Shown: positions 32,735-40,688 of the stretch, piece after piece
Position numbering within the stretch: the first letter of the stretch is position 1
Layout: each line of letters opens with the position of its first letter
NCBI RefSeq assembly: GCF_029894425.1
Contig: NZ_JARXYJ010000001.1
Location: 9,506,501 to 9,570,500 of the forward strand
Origin: Streptomyces sp. SAI-127
Lineage (GTDB): Bacteria; Actinomycetota; Actinomycetes; Streptomycetales; Streptomycetaceae
DNA length: 64,000 nucleotides
Direction of reading: 5' to 3'
Made by a program: the position numbers and the translations under genes
The notes under the pieces: model-generated
Databases searched by the model: none
What the model was told of the DNA's origin: nothing
The model's input: only the letters and a program-made list of their open reading frames with translations

Positions 32735-33322
32735 GTGCGGTACCCGAAAGAACACAAACACGAGACACGGCAGCGGATCATCACGACGGCCGGTCGCCGG
32801 CTCAAGCAGGACGGCATCGACGGCTCCGGGGTCTCGACGCTCATGAAGGACGCGGGGCTGACCAACGGCACCCTCTACGCCTACTTCACGTCCAAGGACG
32901 ACCTCGTCGCCACCGCGGTCGCCGACCAGATGCGCGCACAGCACGAGAACATCGTCGCGCAGGCGGCACCCGGCCGCGCCGGACTCGAACAGATCATCCG
33001 CTGGTACTTCTCCACCGAGCAGCGCGACGACATCGAGGACGGCTGCCCCAACGCCGCCCTCCTCGAGGAGATCGCACGCTCCACGGACACCACCAGGCAG
33101 GCATACACCAACGGCGCACTGGTCCTCATCGACGGTTTCGCTGCCCGCCTGGCACCCCAAGACCCGCCCTCGGCACGCCTGAAGGCACTCAGCCTCCTCG
33201 GCATGATGGCCGGCACGCTGCAGCTCTCCCGTGCTCTCACCGACCGGCAGCTCGCCGACCAGCTCCTCGAACAGGGCATTCGCAACGCCCTCGCACTGAT
33301 AGATGCCGAACAGCACAACTGA
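32735..33322 (+). CDS. TetR-family regulator (paralogue 1)
   Basis: A 195-residue TetR protein: ETRQRIITTAGRRLKQDGIDGSGVSTLMKDAGLTNGTLYAYFTSKDDLV (HTH), then IEDGCPNAALLEEIARS and MAGTLQLSRALTDRQLADQLL. The GTG at 32735 is preferred because GGAGGAA lies just upstream and the paralogue begins at the same residue (VRYxKEHKxET). It lies 59 bp after the propeller gene. The paralogue follows at 33495 in tandem. Operators were not assigned with certainty; TACGAACGTA repeats at 30561 are candidates. Confidence 0.88.
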   Translation: MRYPKEHKHETRQRIITTAGRRLKQDGIDGSGVSTLMKDAGLTNGTLYAYFTSKDDLVATAVADQMRAQHENIVAQAAPGRAGLEQIIRWYFSTEQRDDIEDGCPNAALLEEIARSTDTTRQAYTNGALVLIDGFAARLAPQDPPSARLKALSLLGMMAGTLQLSRALTDRQLADQLLEQGIRNALALIDAEQHN

Positions 33323-33494
33323 TACGACGATCCGCCGTCGAGTGGGGGACCGCGCCTGGTCTCCGTGATGAAAGCCCCACGCTCGCCCGTCGCCGTAGCC
33401 GCCGCCGACTCTTTGGATTACGTTTGCAATACCATAGACTGGCTGAGTCGGTGAAGGGCAACCGGTCCTTCCGGCCGGCGAAGGAGCGTGTGGC

Positions 33495-34085
33495 GTGGTG
33501 CGGTACGGAAAAGAGCACAAGTCGGAGACGAGGCGGCGGATCATCGAGACGGCGGGCCGCCGGTTCAAGCAGGACGGTATCGACGGTTCCGGTGTCTCGA
33601 CGCTCATGAAGGACGCGGGGCTGACCAATGGCGCCTTCTATGCTCACTTCGCATCCAAAGACGACCTCGTCACCACGGCGATCGCCGACCAGTTGAAGGT
33701 GCAGGCCGAGAACGTTGTCGCGCTGGCCGAGCCTGGACGAGCCGGACTTGAGCAGATTGTGCGGGGGTACCTTTCACCTCAGCACCGTGAAATGCTTGGC
33801 GACGGCTGCCCCAACGCCGCTCTGCTCGACGAGATCGGGCGCTGCACCGAGACGACCAGGCAGGCGTACACCGACGGTGTGCTGATCCTCGTCGAGGGCA
33901 TTGCCGAGCGCATGGCGCCCGAGAACCCGTCCTCCGCACGTGTGATGGCGCTCAGCCTCCTCGGCCAGATGGCCGGGACACTGCAGCTTGCCCGCGCCTT
34001 GACCGACAGCCGACTCGCCAACGAGCTCCTCGATCAGGGGGTGGACAACGCCCTCGCCCTGCTTGACGCCTGGCAGCGCGCCTGA
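33495..34085 (+). CDS. TetR-family regulator (paralogue 2)
   Basis: A 196-residue TetR protein nearly matching the upstream one: ETRRRIIETAGRRFKQDGIDGSGVSTLMKDAGLTNGAFYAHFASKDDLV, LGDGCPNAALLDEIGRC, MAGTLQLARALTDSRLANELL. Starts GTG-GTG at 33495/33498 with AAGGAG upstream. The recognition helix differs at only a few positions, so the two may share or compete for sites. An AT-rich stretch at 33413-33445 precedes it and likely holds its promoter. A thioesterase with its own operator follows 100 bp downstream. Confidence 0.88.
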   Translation: MVRYGKEHKSETRRRIIETAGRRFKQDGIDGSGVSTLMKDAGLTNGAFYAHFASKDDLVTTAIADQLKVQAENVVALAEPGRAGLEQIVRGYLSPQHREMLGDGCPNAALLDEIGRCTETTRQAYTDGVLILVEGIAERMAPENPSSARVMALSLLGQMAGTLQLARALTDSRLANELLDQGVDNALALLDAWQRA

Positions 34086-34124
34086 CGCCTTCCGCGCGAG
34101 GTCGGCCGCTCCCTGACTTCATCA

Positions 34125-34138
34125 TTGACAGTCAGGTG
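34125..34138. promoter_or_regulatory. TTGACAGTCAGGTG operator, thioesterase copy
   Basis: The same 14 bases as at 29221-29234, 48 bp before the thioesterase start at 34186. The HxlR protein at 28724 is the inferred ligand. Confidence 0.6.
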
Positions 34139-34185
34139 TGCCATGGCTAGGTTCATTTCTCATACCCAGGTGGAGAGGCGGGGGC

Positions 34186-34680
34186 GTGGGACGCACGCGT
34201 ACGTATGAGTGGCAGGATCCCGCGATCGTGGGAGCAACCGCAGGACGCGTCTCGGGCGTGGAGGTGCTGCGCGGCCTGCTCGAGGGCCGCCTGCCCCCGC
34301 CGCCCCTCGTAGCCGCTCTGGACTTCGCCCTCGAGGAAGTGGAGGAGGGTCGCGTGGTCTTCTCGCTGATACCGGGCGAGGAGCACTACAACTCCCTCGG
34401 CAGTGTGCACGGAGGGGTCTACGCCACCCTGCTCGACTCGGCGGCCGGCGGGGCGGTCCAGTCGACCCTCCCGCAGGGCACGGCGTACACCTCGCTTGAT
34501 CTGACGGTGAAGTTCCTCCGGCGGATCACCGTGGACACCGGCAAGGTCCGCGCCATCGGTACGGTCGTCAACAGAGGACGCCAAACTGCTCTCGCCCAGG
34601 CCCAGTTGGTCGACGCGAAGGACCGCCTCCTCGCCCACGCCACCAGCAGCTGCATGCTCTTTCCCGTCCCCGCGCCCTGA
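34186..34680 (+). CDS. PaaI-type hotdog thioesterase (paralogue of 29296)
   Basis: A 164-residue hotdog protein highly similar to the one at 29296: GEEHYNSLGSVHGGVYATLLDSAAGGAVQS, GTAYTSLDLTVKFLRRI, RGRQTALAQAQLVDAKDRLLAHATSSCML. It shares the proposed catalytic HGG and Asp region. GTG at 34186 follows GGAGAGG. The upstream TTGACAGTCAGGTG element is shared with its paralogue, so gene and promoter were duplicated together. Here it stands alone without an HxlR neighbour. Confidence 0.88.
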   Translation: MGRTRTYEWQDPAIVGATAGRVSGVEVLRGLLEGRLPPPPLVAALDFALEEVEEGRVVFSLIPGEEHYNSLGSVHGGVYATLLDSAAGGAVQSTLPQGTAYTSLDLTVKFLRRITVDTGKVRAIGTVVNRGRQTALAQAQLVDAKDRLLAHATSSCMLFPVPAP

Positions 34681-34704
34681 GCCGATACGGGACCCTGTCG
34701 GCTC
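34679..34704. terminator. Weak hairpin at the thioesterase stop
   Basis: GAGCCGA (34679-34685) and TCGGCTC (34698-34704) pair across the stop codon region of the thioesterase, before the convergent GlxA gene. Confidence 0.4.
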
Positions 34705-34742
34705 ATCGCCGCGTTGGCGGAGCGGAAGGCGCGCGGTCGTTC

Positions 34743-35732
34743 TCAGTGCGCGGGGGACAGGGCGCCGCGGAAGGTGCGCCGGTAGGCGATCGGTGAGATG
34801 CCGATGGCGGCATGCAGGTGTTCTCGCAGTGATGTGCCGCCGGCGAAGCCGACTTGGCCGGCGATCTCGTCCACCGGCTGGTCGGTGGTTTCCAGAAGGT
34901 GCCGTGCCCGGTCGACGCGCTGCTGGATCAGCCAGCGTCCCGGGCTCATGCCCACCTCTTCGGTGAAGCGGCGGGCGAACGTGCGCAGGCTCATGTGGGA
35001 GTGCTCGGCGAGATCCGTCAGCGTCATGGGCTCGTGGAGGTTCTCCAGCGCCCACTGGCGGGCGCCGGCCGTTCCGCTGGCCGTGGCCTCGGGCACCGGG
35101 TGCTGGATGTACTGCGCCTGTCCTCCGTCCCGCCACGGAGGGACGACGCACCTGCGGGCCACCTGGTTGGCGACTTCACTGCCGTGGTCCTTGCGGATGA
35201 TGTGCAGGCAGACGTCCAGCCCGGAAGCCGCACCAGCCGAGGTCAGAACGTCTCCGTCGTCGATGAACAGGACGTCCGGATCGAGTGCGACGTGTGGGAA
35301 GCATGCGCGGAAGAGGTCCGCGACCATCCAGTGCGTGGTGGCCGGCCGTCCGTCGAGGAGACCGGCCGCAGCGAGGACGAAGGCGCCGGTGCAGATCGAT
35401 ACGAGGCGGGTGCCCGCGGTGACGGAGTCGAGCGCCTCCACCACGGCTTGCGGTACTTCCGTCGTGACGGCGGTGGGGGTGAAGGGCGGGATGACGACGG
35501 TGTCGGCGGTGCTCAGGGCCTCCGGGCCGTGCTGGACGGTGATCGAGAAGTCGGAGTTGGTGCGGACGGGGCGGCCGTCGATGCTGCAGGTGACGACCTC
35601 GTAGCGACCGTCCGCCGCCTCGAAGACCCGGCTGGGAATGCCCAGTTCGAAGGGGTAGACACCGTCTACGGCCAGAACGACGACTCGGTGAAGGGAGGCC
35701 ATGGCGTGATCCCGTCGAAAGGTGGAATTCAT
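34743..35732 (-). CDS. GlxA-type AraC-family regulator with DJ-1/PfpI domain
   Basis: A 329-residue protein: an N-terminal DJ-1/PfpI-like amidotransferase domain (about 10-190; VVVLAVDGVYPFELGIPSRVFE, SICTGAFVLAAAGLLDGRPATTHW) and a C-terminal double AraC HTH (about 225-320; LTDLAEHSHMSLRTFARRFTEEVGMSPGRWLIQQRVDRAR). The Cys in SICTGAF marks the usual nucleophile elbow, but most family members sense rather than catalyse. The ATG at 35732 is supported by the duplicated leader ORF with the same N-terminal pattern; an alternative ATG is at 35702. Divergent from the fusion oxidoreductase at 35873, its likely target. Confidence 0.88.
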   Translation of the reverse strand: MNSTFRRDHAMASLHRVVVLAVDGVYPFELGIPSRVFEAADGRYEVVTCSIDGRPVRTNSDFSITVQHGPEALSTADTVVIPPFTPTAVTTEVPQAVVEALDSVTAGTRLVSICTGAFVLAAAGLLDGRPATTHWMVADLFRACFPHVALDPDVLFIDDGDVLTSAGAASGLDVCLHIIRKDHGSEVANQVARRCVVPPWRDGGQAQYIQHPVPEATASGTAGARQWALENLHEPMTLTDLAEHSHMSLRTFARRFTEEVGMSPGRWLIQQRVDRARHLLETTDQPVDEIAGQVGFAGGTSLREHLHAAIGISPIAYRRTFRGALSPAH

Positions 35733-35833
35733 GTCAGGGTATCGGACGTGACCCTTGCCGCCGCGATCACGGCCGAGGTGATGAATCGACGAACGTGGGC
35801 CATGGCATGATCCCGTTGAAAGTTGGCATTCAT
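35729..35833 (-). pseudogene. 34-codon duplicated N-terminus of the GlxA gene, coupled by ATGA
   Basis: ATG at 35833 opens MNANFQRDHAMAHVRRF, echoing MNSTFRRDHAMASLHRV of the intact regulator; the stop overlaps that gene's ATG by 4 bp (ATGA). The DNA around 35699-35734 recurs with few changes at 35800-35835, a 101-bp offset. It may be a remnant of a second GlxA gene, or a duplicated leader now acting as a translational coupler. Confidence 0.6.
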
Positions 35834-35872
35834 GCCATGGTGCCTTGGATGACAGGCCGCGACGCTGGATGG

Positions 35873-37624
35873 ATGACGAACTCCGATACCGCCACCATGC
35901 GCGCCATCCGCCAGGACACCTACGGTTCCCCCGAGGTGCTCAAGGAAGTCGAACTGCCCAGGCCTGAGCCAGGGTTGAGTGAGATCCTGATCGCTGTCCG
36001 CGCGGCCGGCGTCAACCCGACCGACTGGTGGAACCGTGCCCAGCCCATGACCACCGCCGGCCTGCCCCTCATCCTGGGCTGGGACGTGTCCGGAGTCGTC
36101 GTGGCCGTCGGCACCGGCGTCACCCTGTTCAAGCCGGGCGACGAGGTCTTCGGCATGCTGCCCTACCCCCACGGCGTCGGCGCCCACGCCGAGTACGTGA
36201 CGGCTCCCGCCCGCGCCTTCGTCCACAAGCCCGCCGGTATCGACCACGTCCAGGCCGGTGCGCTGCCGCTCGCCGCCCTGACCGCCTACCAGGCACTCGT
36301 CGACACCGCCGACATCCAGCCCGGGCAGCGCGTCCTCATCCACGCGGCGGCCGGCGGCGTCGGCCATCTCGCCGTCCAGATCGCCAAGTCCCGTGGCGCT
36401 TACGTCATCGGCACCGCGAGTGCCGGCAAGCACGACTTCCTGCGTTCTCTGGGCTTGGACGAGGCCATCGACTACCACGCGGTCGACTTCACCGAGGCCG
36501 TGAAGGACATCGACGTGGTCCTCGACCCGATCTCGCTGGACACCGCGGCCCGCGCCCGCTCCCTCGCCGTGCTGCGCCCGGGCGGCACCCTCGTCTCGAT
36601 CCTTCCGGTACCCGTCGACCCCGCCGAGCTGGCCGACATCGCCGAGCGTGGCATCCGCTACGAGGCCCTCCTCGTCGAGGCCGACCGCGCCGGTATGCAA
36701 GCCATCGCCGACCTGGTCGAAACCGGCGCCCTGCGCGTCCACATCGAGGCGACCTTCCCGCTCGCCGAGGCCGCCAAAGCGCACGCCCTGGGCGAGACCG
36801 GCCGCACCACCGGCAAGATCGTGCTGACCGTGGAAGGGACGGTGAAGACGCAGATCGCCGTCCAAACCCTCAGGACCGCCTTCGACGGAGGCGACACGAC
36901 CGCCATCGACCGCCACGTACGGCCCGACTACATCCAGCACAACCCCCTCGCCCCCGACGGCCCCGAGGCCCTCAAGGCGTTCGGTGCCGCCTGGCGCCGG
37001 CAGTACCCGGAGACCACGTACGACATCAAGCGGGTCATCTCCGAGGGTGACCTGGTGCTCCTGCACTCCAACGTCGTCCCGGCTCCTGGTACGCGCGGGA
37101 TCGCCGCCTTCGACATCTTCCGCTTCCAGGACGGGAAGATCGCCGAGCACTGGGACATCCTCCAGGAGGTGCCGGCGACCACGGCCAACGGCAACGACAT
37201 GTTCGCCACCCTCAGCCGGCCGCAGACCGAGGCGCCGGAGCAGCGGTGGTTCACCGCGTACAACAAGAAGCTCGTCACCGCCTTCGTCGACCAGCTCTTC
37301 GTCCGCAAGGACCTGGCCGCCTTCGACACCTACGTGGCCCCCGAATACCACCAGCACAACCCGAACATCCCTGACGGCGTGGCAGGCGCGAAAGCCGGAC
37401 TGGGCGCGTACTTGGAGCAGTTCCCGCAGCTGAGCGTGGAGCCGAAAAGGGTCATCGCCGAGGGCGACCTGGTGGCCGTCCACAGCCACCACGTCGACAC
37501 CCCGGGCGAGCGCGGCCGGGCGGTCCTCGACCTCTTCCGGGTCCGCGACGGAAAGATCGTCGAGCACTGGGACGCCGTGCAGGACGTGCCGGAGACCTCC
37601 GCCAACGACAACACGATGTTCTGA
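35873..37624 (+). CDS. Three-domain fusion: MDR quinone oxidoreductase plus two SnoaL-like domains
   Basis: A 583-residue protein. Residues about 10-320 are a zinc-free NADPH-dependent MDR reductase (MRAIRQDTYGSPEVL, GWDVSGVVVAVG, IHAAAGGVGHLAVQIAKSRGA, GKIVLTVEG). Residues about 323-445 and 455-583 are two SnoaL-like alpha+beta-barrel domains, each with YIQHNP or YHQHNP and DIFRFQDGKIAEHWD or DLFRVRDGKIVEHWD. SnoaL-like proteins are usually separate 130-residue cyclases, isomerases or binding domains. ATG 35873 or 35897 are the likely starts; neither has a strong ribosome site. No stop or frameshift separates the domains. Divergent from the GlxA regulator. Substrate unknown. Confidence 0.85.
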   Translation: MTNSDTATMRAIRQDTYGSPEVLKEVELPRPEPGLSEILIAVRAAGVNPTDWWNRAQPMTTAGLPLILGWDVSGVVVAVGTGVTLFKPGDEVFGMLPYPHGVGAHAEYVTAPARAFVHKPAGIDHVQAGALPLAALTAYQALVDTADIQPGQRVLIHAAAGGVGHLAVQIAKSRGAYVIGTASAGKHDFLRSLGLDEAIDYHAVDFTEAVKDIDVVLDPISLDTAARARSLAVLRPGGTLVSILPVPVDPAELADIAERGIRYEALLVEADRAGMQAIADLVETGALRVHIEATFPLAEAAKAHALGETGRTTGKIVLTVEGTVKTQIAVQTLRTAFDGGDTTAIDRHVRPDYIQHNPLAPDGPEALKAFGAAWRRQYPETTYDIKRVISEGDLVLLHSNVVPAPGTRGIAAFDIFRFQDGKIAEHWDILQEVPATTANGNDMFATLSRPQTEAPEQRWFTAYNKKLVTAFVDQLFVRKDLAAFDTYVAPEYHQHNPNIPDGVAGAKAGLGAYLEQFPQLSVEPKRVIAEGDLVAVHSHHVDTPGERGRAVLDLFRVRDGKIVEHWDAVQDVPETSANDNTMF

Positions 37625-37632
37625 CGGCCACC

Positions 37633-37658
37633 GGGTCGTAGCGGTCGCGCTACGACCC
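37633..37658 (+). terminator. Hairpin terminator after the fusion gene
   Basis: GGGTCGTAGCG (37633-37643) and CGCTACGACCC (37648-37658) form a perfect 11-bp stem with the loop GTCG, 8 bp past the stop. Confidence 0.8.
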
Positions 37659-37760
37659 CGGGAGGGGCGCCCGCATCGGTCCGTGTCACGCACGGCCATG
37701 GTGATCACGCCGTCGCCCGTGTCGTCCACACGTCCACAACGGAGTGCGCCCCTCAGGCGG

Positions 37761-38126
37761 TCATGACCCGCCTCGCTTGGCGCGGAACGAAGTGCGGCCG
37801 TCTCGCCGCACCATGGCGATGGTGGTGGCGAGACTGCCGCGATTCGGGTCGGGGTGCAGGCCGTTGCCCAGGCGATGTATTTGGTCGGTGTGCCAGCTGA
37901 TGTCCAGTACCCCGTCCAGAACCTTGAGGTCGGCGACTCTGCCCAGCAGGGTTCTCATGCCGTAGCGCACCTGGTGTGCCGTCAGTGTCTCGGCCCGCCC
38001 TTCGAGGACGAGCCGGGCCGCGTCCGGTGTGGTGATCGTAGGTCGGCCGATGCCGACCACGTCGCATTCGGCGGCCATGTATGCGCTGATTCGGCGGGCC
38101 CGGAGGCGAGTGAGAGGGGGCGGCAT
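37761..38126 (-). pseudogene. 3' remnant of an NADH:flavin oxidoreductase (OYE family)
   Basis: The frame encodes ISAYMAAECDVVGIGRPTI, the C-terminal barrel segment of an OYE-type oxidoreductase, then GRAETLTAHQVRYGMRTLLG and the conserved tail to the stop at 37761. Only the last 110 or so residues of a roughly 380-residue enzyme remain. An ATG at 38126 could in principle start a 121-residue product just after the stop of the upstream hydrolase, but the flavin and substrate sites are lost. A distinct intact OYE lies at 27575. Confidence 0.65.
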
Positions 38127-38131
38127 CAAGC

Positions 38132-39016
38132 TCAGGACTCGAGGAACGCGAGTGCCCTTGCGACGAAGTCCTCGTGGTTCTGGAAGATCCCCCCGTGGGC
38201 GGAATCGGGGTAGAGGGGCACGAGCTCGCTCCTGGGCAGGCGAGCGGCCAGGTCGATGGTGTTCCGGCTGGGCACCATCCGGTCGTTCTCGCCGTTCGCC
38301 ACGAGTACCGGTTGGCGAACTGCCGACAGGTCTGACGGTGCCTGGCGGCCCCATCGTTTGATGGCCTTCATCTGGGCGCGGACCGACGTCAGCGAGATGT
38401 CCTTGTCGCGGTTGTCCGTGCGCTCCTCCAGCCGCCGCAGGAAGGCGCGTCCTGCCCTCCGGCCGCTCGCGGTGTCGGTGAAGAAGAGGGAGAGCTTCGG
38501 ATCCTGGCGGGTCAGGGCGCCCTTGATCGTGGCCTGAACGGCCAGGGTCGGGACCTTGTCGATGCCGTGGCCGCCGGCGGGGCCGGTGCCCGCGAGGATG
38601 ACCTTGCGGACCAGGTGCGGTTCTTCCGCCGCGATGACCTGGGCGACGAAGCCGCCCATCGACAGACCGAACAGATCGACCTGGCCGAAGCCGAGGGCGC
38701 GGATGAACCGCACCGCGTCGTGGGCCATCCCTTCGATCGTGTCCGGCGTGGAGCCGCCCGACCCGCCCACCCCGCGGTTCCCGAAGGTGATCACCCGATG
38801 CCGTGCGGCGAGTCCGTCGACGACGCTCGGGTCCCAGTTGTCCAGGTTTCCGGCCAGGTGGATCAGAAGGACCAGCGGCACGCCGTCCTCGGGGCCGAGT
38901 TCGCGGTAGGCGAAGTCCACCCCGTCGACGGACACCGAGCGGGTCGGTGCGCTCTTGTACGACGAGCGTGAGGGGGACGGGGAATTTCGCGGTGCGCTCA
39001 TGGCCAGGTCTTTCAT
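38132..39016 (-). CDS. Alpha/beta hydrolase
   Basis: A 294-residue alpha/beta hydrolase: the oxyanion segment is LLIHLAGNLDNW (usually HG), the nucleophile Ser sits in GLSMGG, an acid in NGENDRMVP, and the His in DSAHGGIF. The group resembles small-molecule esterases and peroxidase-like hydrolases; substrate unknown. The ATG at 39016 is used, with an internal ATG five codons on; no strong ribosome site precedes either. A box at 39195-39222 resembling that at 44612-44639 lies upstream. A decayed paralogue sits at 39494 in the opposite orientation. Confidence 0.85.
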   Translation of the reverse strand: MKDLAMSAPRNSPSPSRSSYKSAPTRSVSVDGVDFAYRELGPEDGVPLVLLIHLAGNLDNWDPSVVDGLAARHRVITFGNRGVGGSGGSTPDTIEGMAHDAVRFIRALGFGQVDLFGLSMGGFVAQVIAAEEPHLVRKVILAGTGPAGGHGIDKVPTLAVQATIKGALTRQDPKLSLFFTDTASGRRAGRAFLRRLEERTDNRDKDISLTSVRAQMKAIKRWGRQAPSDLSAVRQPVLVANGENDRMVPSRNTIDLAARLPRSELVPLYPDSAHGGIFQNHEDFVARALAFLES

Positions 39017-39493
39017 GTAGGTGGAGAACGTGGACGAGGGTGCTGTTCGCCCGGGCTTCCCCCGCGCCGGAAAGTGCTCTGATTCGGTATGGCCGGCGAC
39101 AGCGATGCCCGATGCCTGCCTCGGTGGCAGAGTCCTTCGGGCGGCCTTGCTTCGCGTTATGGATGCCGGTGTTATCGATGCCGGGCTCCCGCCGATTGTA
39201 TTACGCTCATCATTCTAAGCGGCTGTTCGGCGGGTCGCAAGCCTGGCTGTTTCCTCGCGGGTGTCACGGCGCCGGCTGTGCCTTCCTCTTCGCCGCGTGC
39301 GGCGCATCCCTTGCCGAGGGTGTTGAAGTAGGGTCATAATTCAATGGTCGGCGTGATGCTGAGGGGCTCAACCGGACAGGGTTTTGACCCCTGCGGGCCT
39401 TCTGTCGTCGTCCGAGTCTGAACCGCGGTCGCGGTCCAGAACCCCACGCAGAAGGGCACGGCCGCGAACGACGCACAAGGGGTACGAGGCGAC
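39017..39493. other. Gap of about 480 bp upstream of the alpha/beta hydrolase
   Basis: No gene is supported here. The 28-bp box at 39195-39222 is the only element recognised. The stretch 39310-39360 is AT-richer than the surroundings and may hold a promoter for the decayed hydrolase. Confidence 0.4.
39195..39222. promoter_or_regulatory. 28-bp box shared with the SDR at 44588
   Basis: This stretch and 44612-44639 agree at 21 of 28 positions, ending in CTAAGCGG with a TACG/TACGG core. Both lie upstream of minus-strand genes, but at different distances (179 and 24 bp). Confidence 0.45.
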
Positions 39494-40016
39494 GTGGTGA
39501 CTTCGTACAGGAAGGCGCCCACCCGCACTTTCACCGCGGGGGGAGTGACCTTCGCCTACCGCGACCTCCGGACCGAAGACCGGTGTCCCGGTGGATGTGA
39601 GCCGGCTGTCCCATCTCGACACCGTCCGAGCCCTGTTCACCCTCCAGGACCCGAAGCAGTTCCTCTTCTTCACCCGCGCCGCGGGGGGACGCCGAGCCGG
39701 AAAGCAGTTCCTGGCCCGGCTCAAGGAGCGCACCCACGGCCGCGACAAGGCGATCTCTCTCGCGTCGTACTTCGCCCCGCTCAAGGCGATCCACCGCTGG
39801 GGGCTCGCACAGCCCCAGGACCTCTCCGTCATCCATCAGCCCGTGCTCGTCGCCAACGGCGACAACGACAGGATGGTGCCGACGAAGAACTCGTCCGAAC
39901 TGGCCCGGCGACTGCCGAACGCCGATCGGGTCGTCTACCCCGACGCCGGCCACGGAGGCATCTTCCAGTTCCACGAGCAGTTCGTGGCGGAGGCCCTCGA
40001 CTTCCTTGAGCGGTAG
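39494..40016 (+). pseudogene. Alpha/beta hydrolase with its central part deleted
   Basis: GTG at 39494 begins VTSYRKAPTRTFTAGGVTFAYRDL, aligning with SYKSAPTRSVSVDGVDFAYREL of the hydrolase at 38132. At about 39590 the similarity jumps, in another frame, to DTVRALFTLQDPKQFLFFT and continues to the stop at 40016 (NGDNDRMVP, DAGHGGIF). About 115 residues including the GLSMGG nucleophile are missing and the two parts are out of frame, so no active enzyme is made. It marks an old inverted duplication of the neighbouring gene. Confidence 0.75.
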
Positions 40017-40120
40017 CCGGTGTCTGGGGCGGGCAGCACGTTTGGCAGGGAGGGGAGCGGGTCGTACTGGGCGTGTAGAACGCACCATTGATGAGCCCGG
40101 CGCCCGCCTGCCTGGGGCTG

Positions 40121-40143
40121 CTGAGTCGTTGAAAGTAAACCCA
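40121..40143. promoter_or_regulatory. CTGAGT-type operator, copy 3, before hxlR
   Basis: CTGAGT, a core with GAAAGTAAAC, and CCA match copies 1 and 2 at about 17 of 23 positions with the same spacing. It lies just before the -10-like TAGAAT at 40150-40155 of the HxlR gene, so the HxlR protein probably binds all three copies. Confidence 0.6.
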
Positions 40144-40162
40144 AACGGTTAGAATCGCTCTT

Positions 40163-40672
40163 ATGGATGCGTGGACCGAAGTTCTCCAGGACACCGGCAT
40201 GGACCCCCGGCTCGACCGGGACACGTCGAACTGCTCGATCGCGCGGACCCTTGAGGTCGTGGGTGAGAAGTGGACGATCCTGATTTTGCGGGAGGTCTGG
40301 TACGGCTCCTCCCGCTTCAGTGAGTTCGAACGGGTCCTCGGCTGTCCTCGTAACCTGCTCGCGGCACGGCTTCGGATGCTGGTGGAGGAAGGGATCCTGG
40401 CCACCGAGACGTACAAGGAGCCGGGCTCGCGGAGCCGGCCGAAGTACGTGATCACGTCCAAGGGGATGGACCTCGTGCCGGCCGTGATGGGGCTGCTGCA
40501 GTGGGGCGACCGCTACCGTGCCGACCCGGAGGGGCCGGCGGTCCTGGCACGGCATCGCGAGTGCGGTGCGCGCGTCGACGTCCAGATCCGCTGCGAACAG
40601 GGGCATCCGGTGCAGGCGAAGGACATCGAGAGCGTCCCCGGCCCGGCCTTTCGGGTGCGGTCGCCCGAGTGA
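40163..40672 (+). CDS. HxlR-family transcriptional regulator
   Basis: A 169-residue winged-helix protein: SNCSIARTLEVVGEKWTILILREVWYGSSRFSEF, LLAARLRMLVEEGIL, ETYKEPGSRSRPKYVITSKG. Cys in NCSIA is the sensor position of the family; two more Cys lie in HRECGARVDVQIRCEQGH and might bind zinc or form a disulfide. The ATG at 40163 is 7 bp after TAGAAT at 40150-40155, so the mRNA may be leaderless. The operator at 40121 matches sites before the esterase (21526) and MDR (25507) genes, and a dead copy of its own gene sits at 25655. Confidence 0.88.
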   Translation: MDAWTEVLQDTGMDPRLDRDTSNCSIARTLEVVGEKWTILILREVWYGSSRFSEFERVLGCPRNLLAARLRMLVEEGILATETYKEPGSRSRPKYVITSKGMDLVPAVMGLLQWGDRYRADPEGPAVLARHRECGARVDVQIRCEQGHPVQAKDIESVPGPAFRVRSPE

Positions 40673-40688
40673 GCTGACGGCACCTCGG

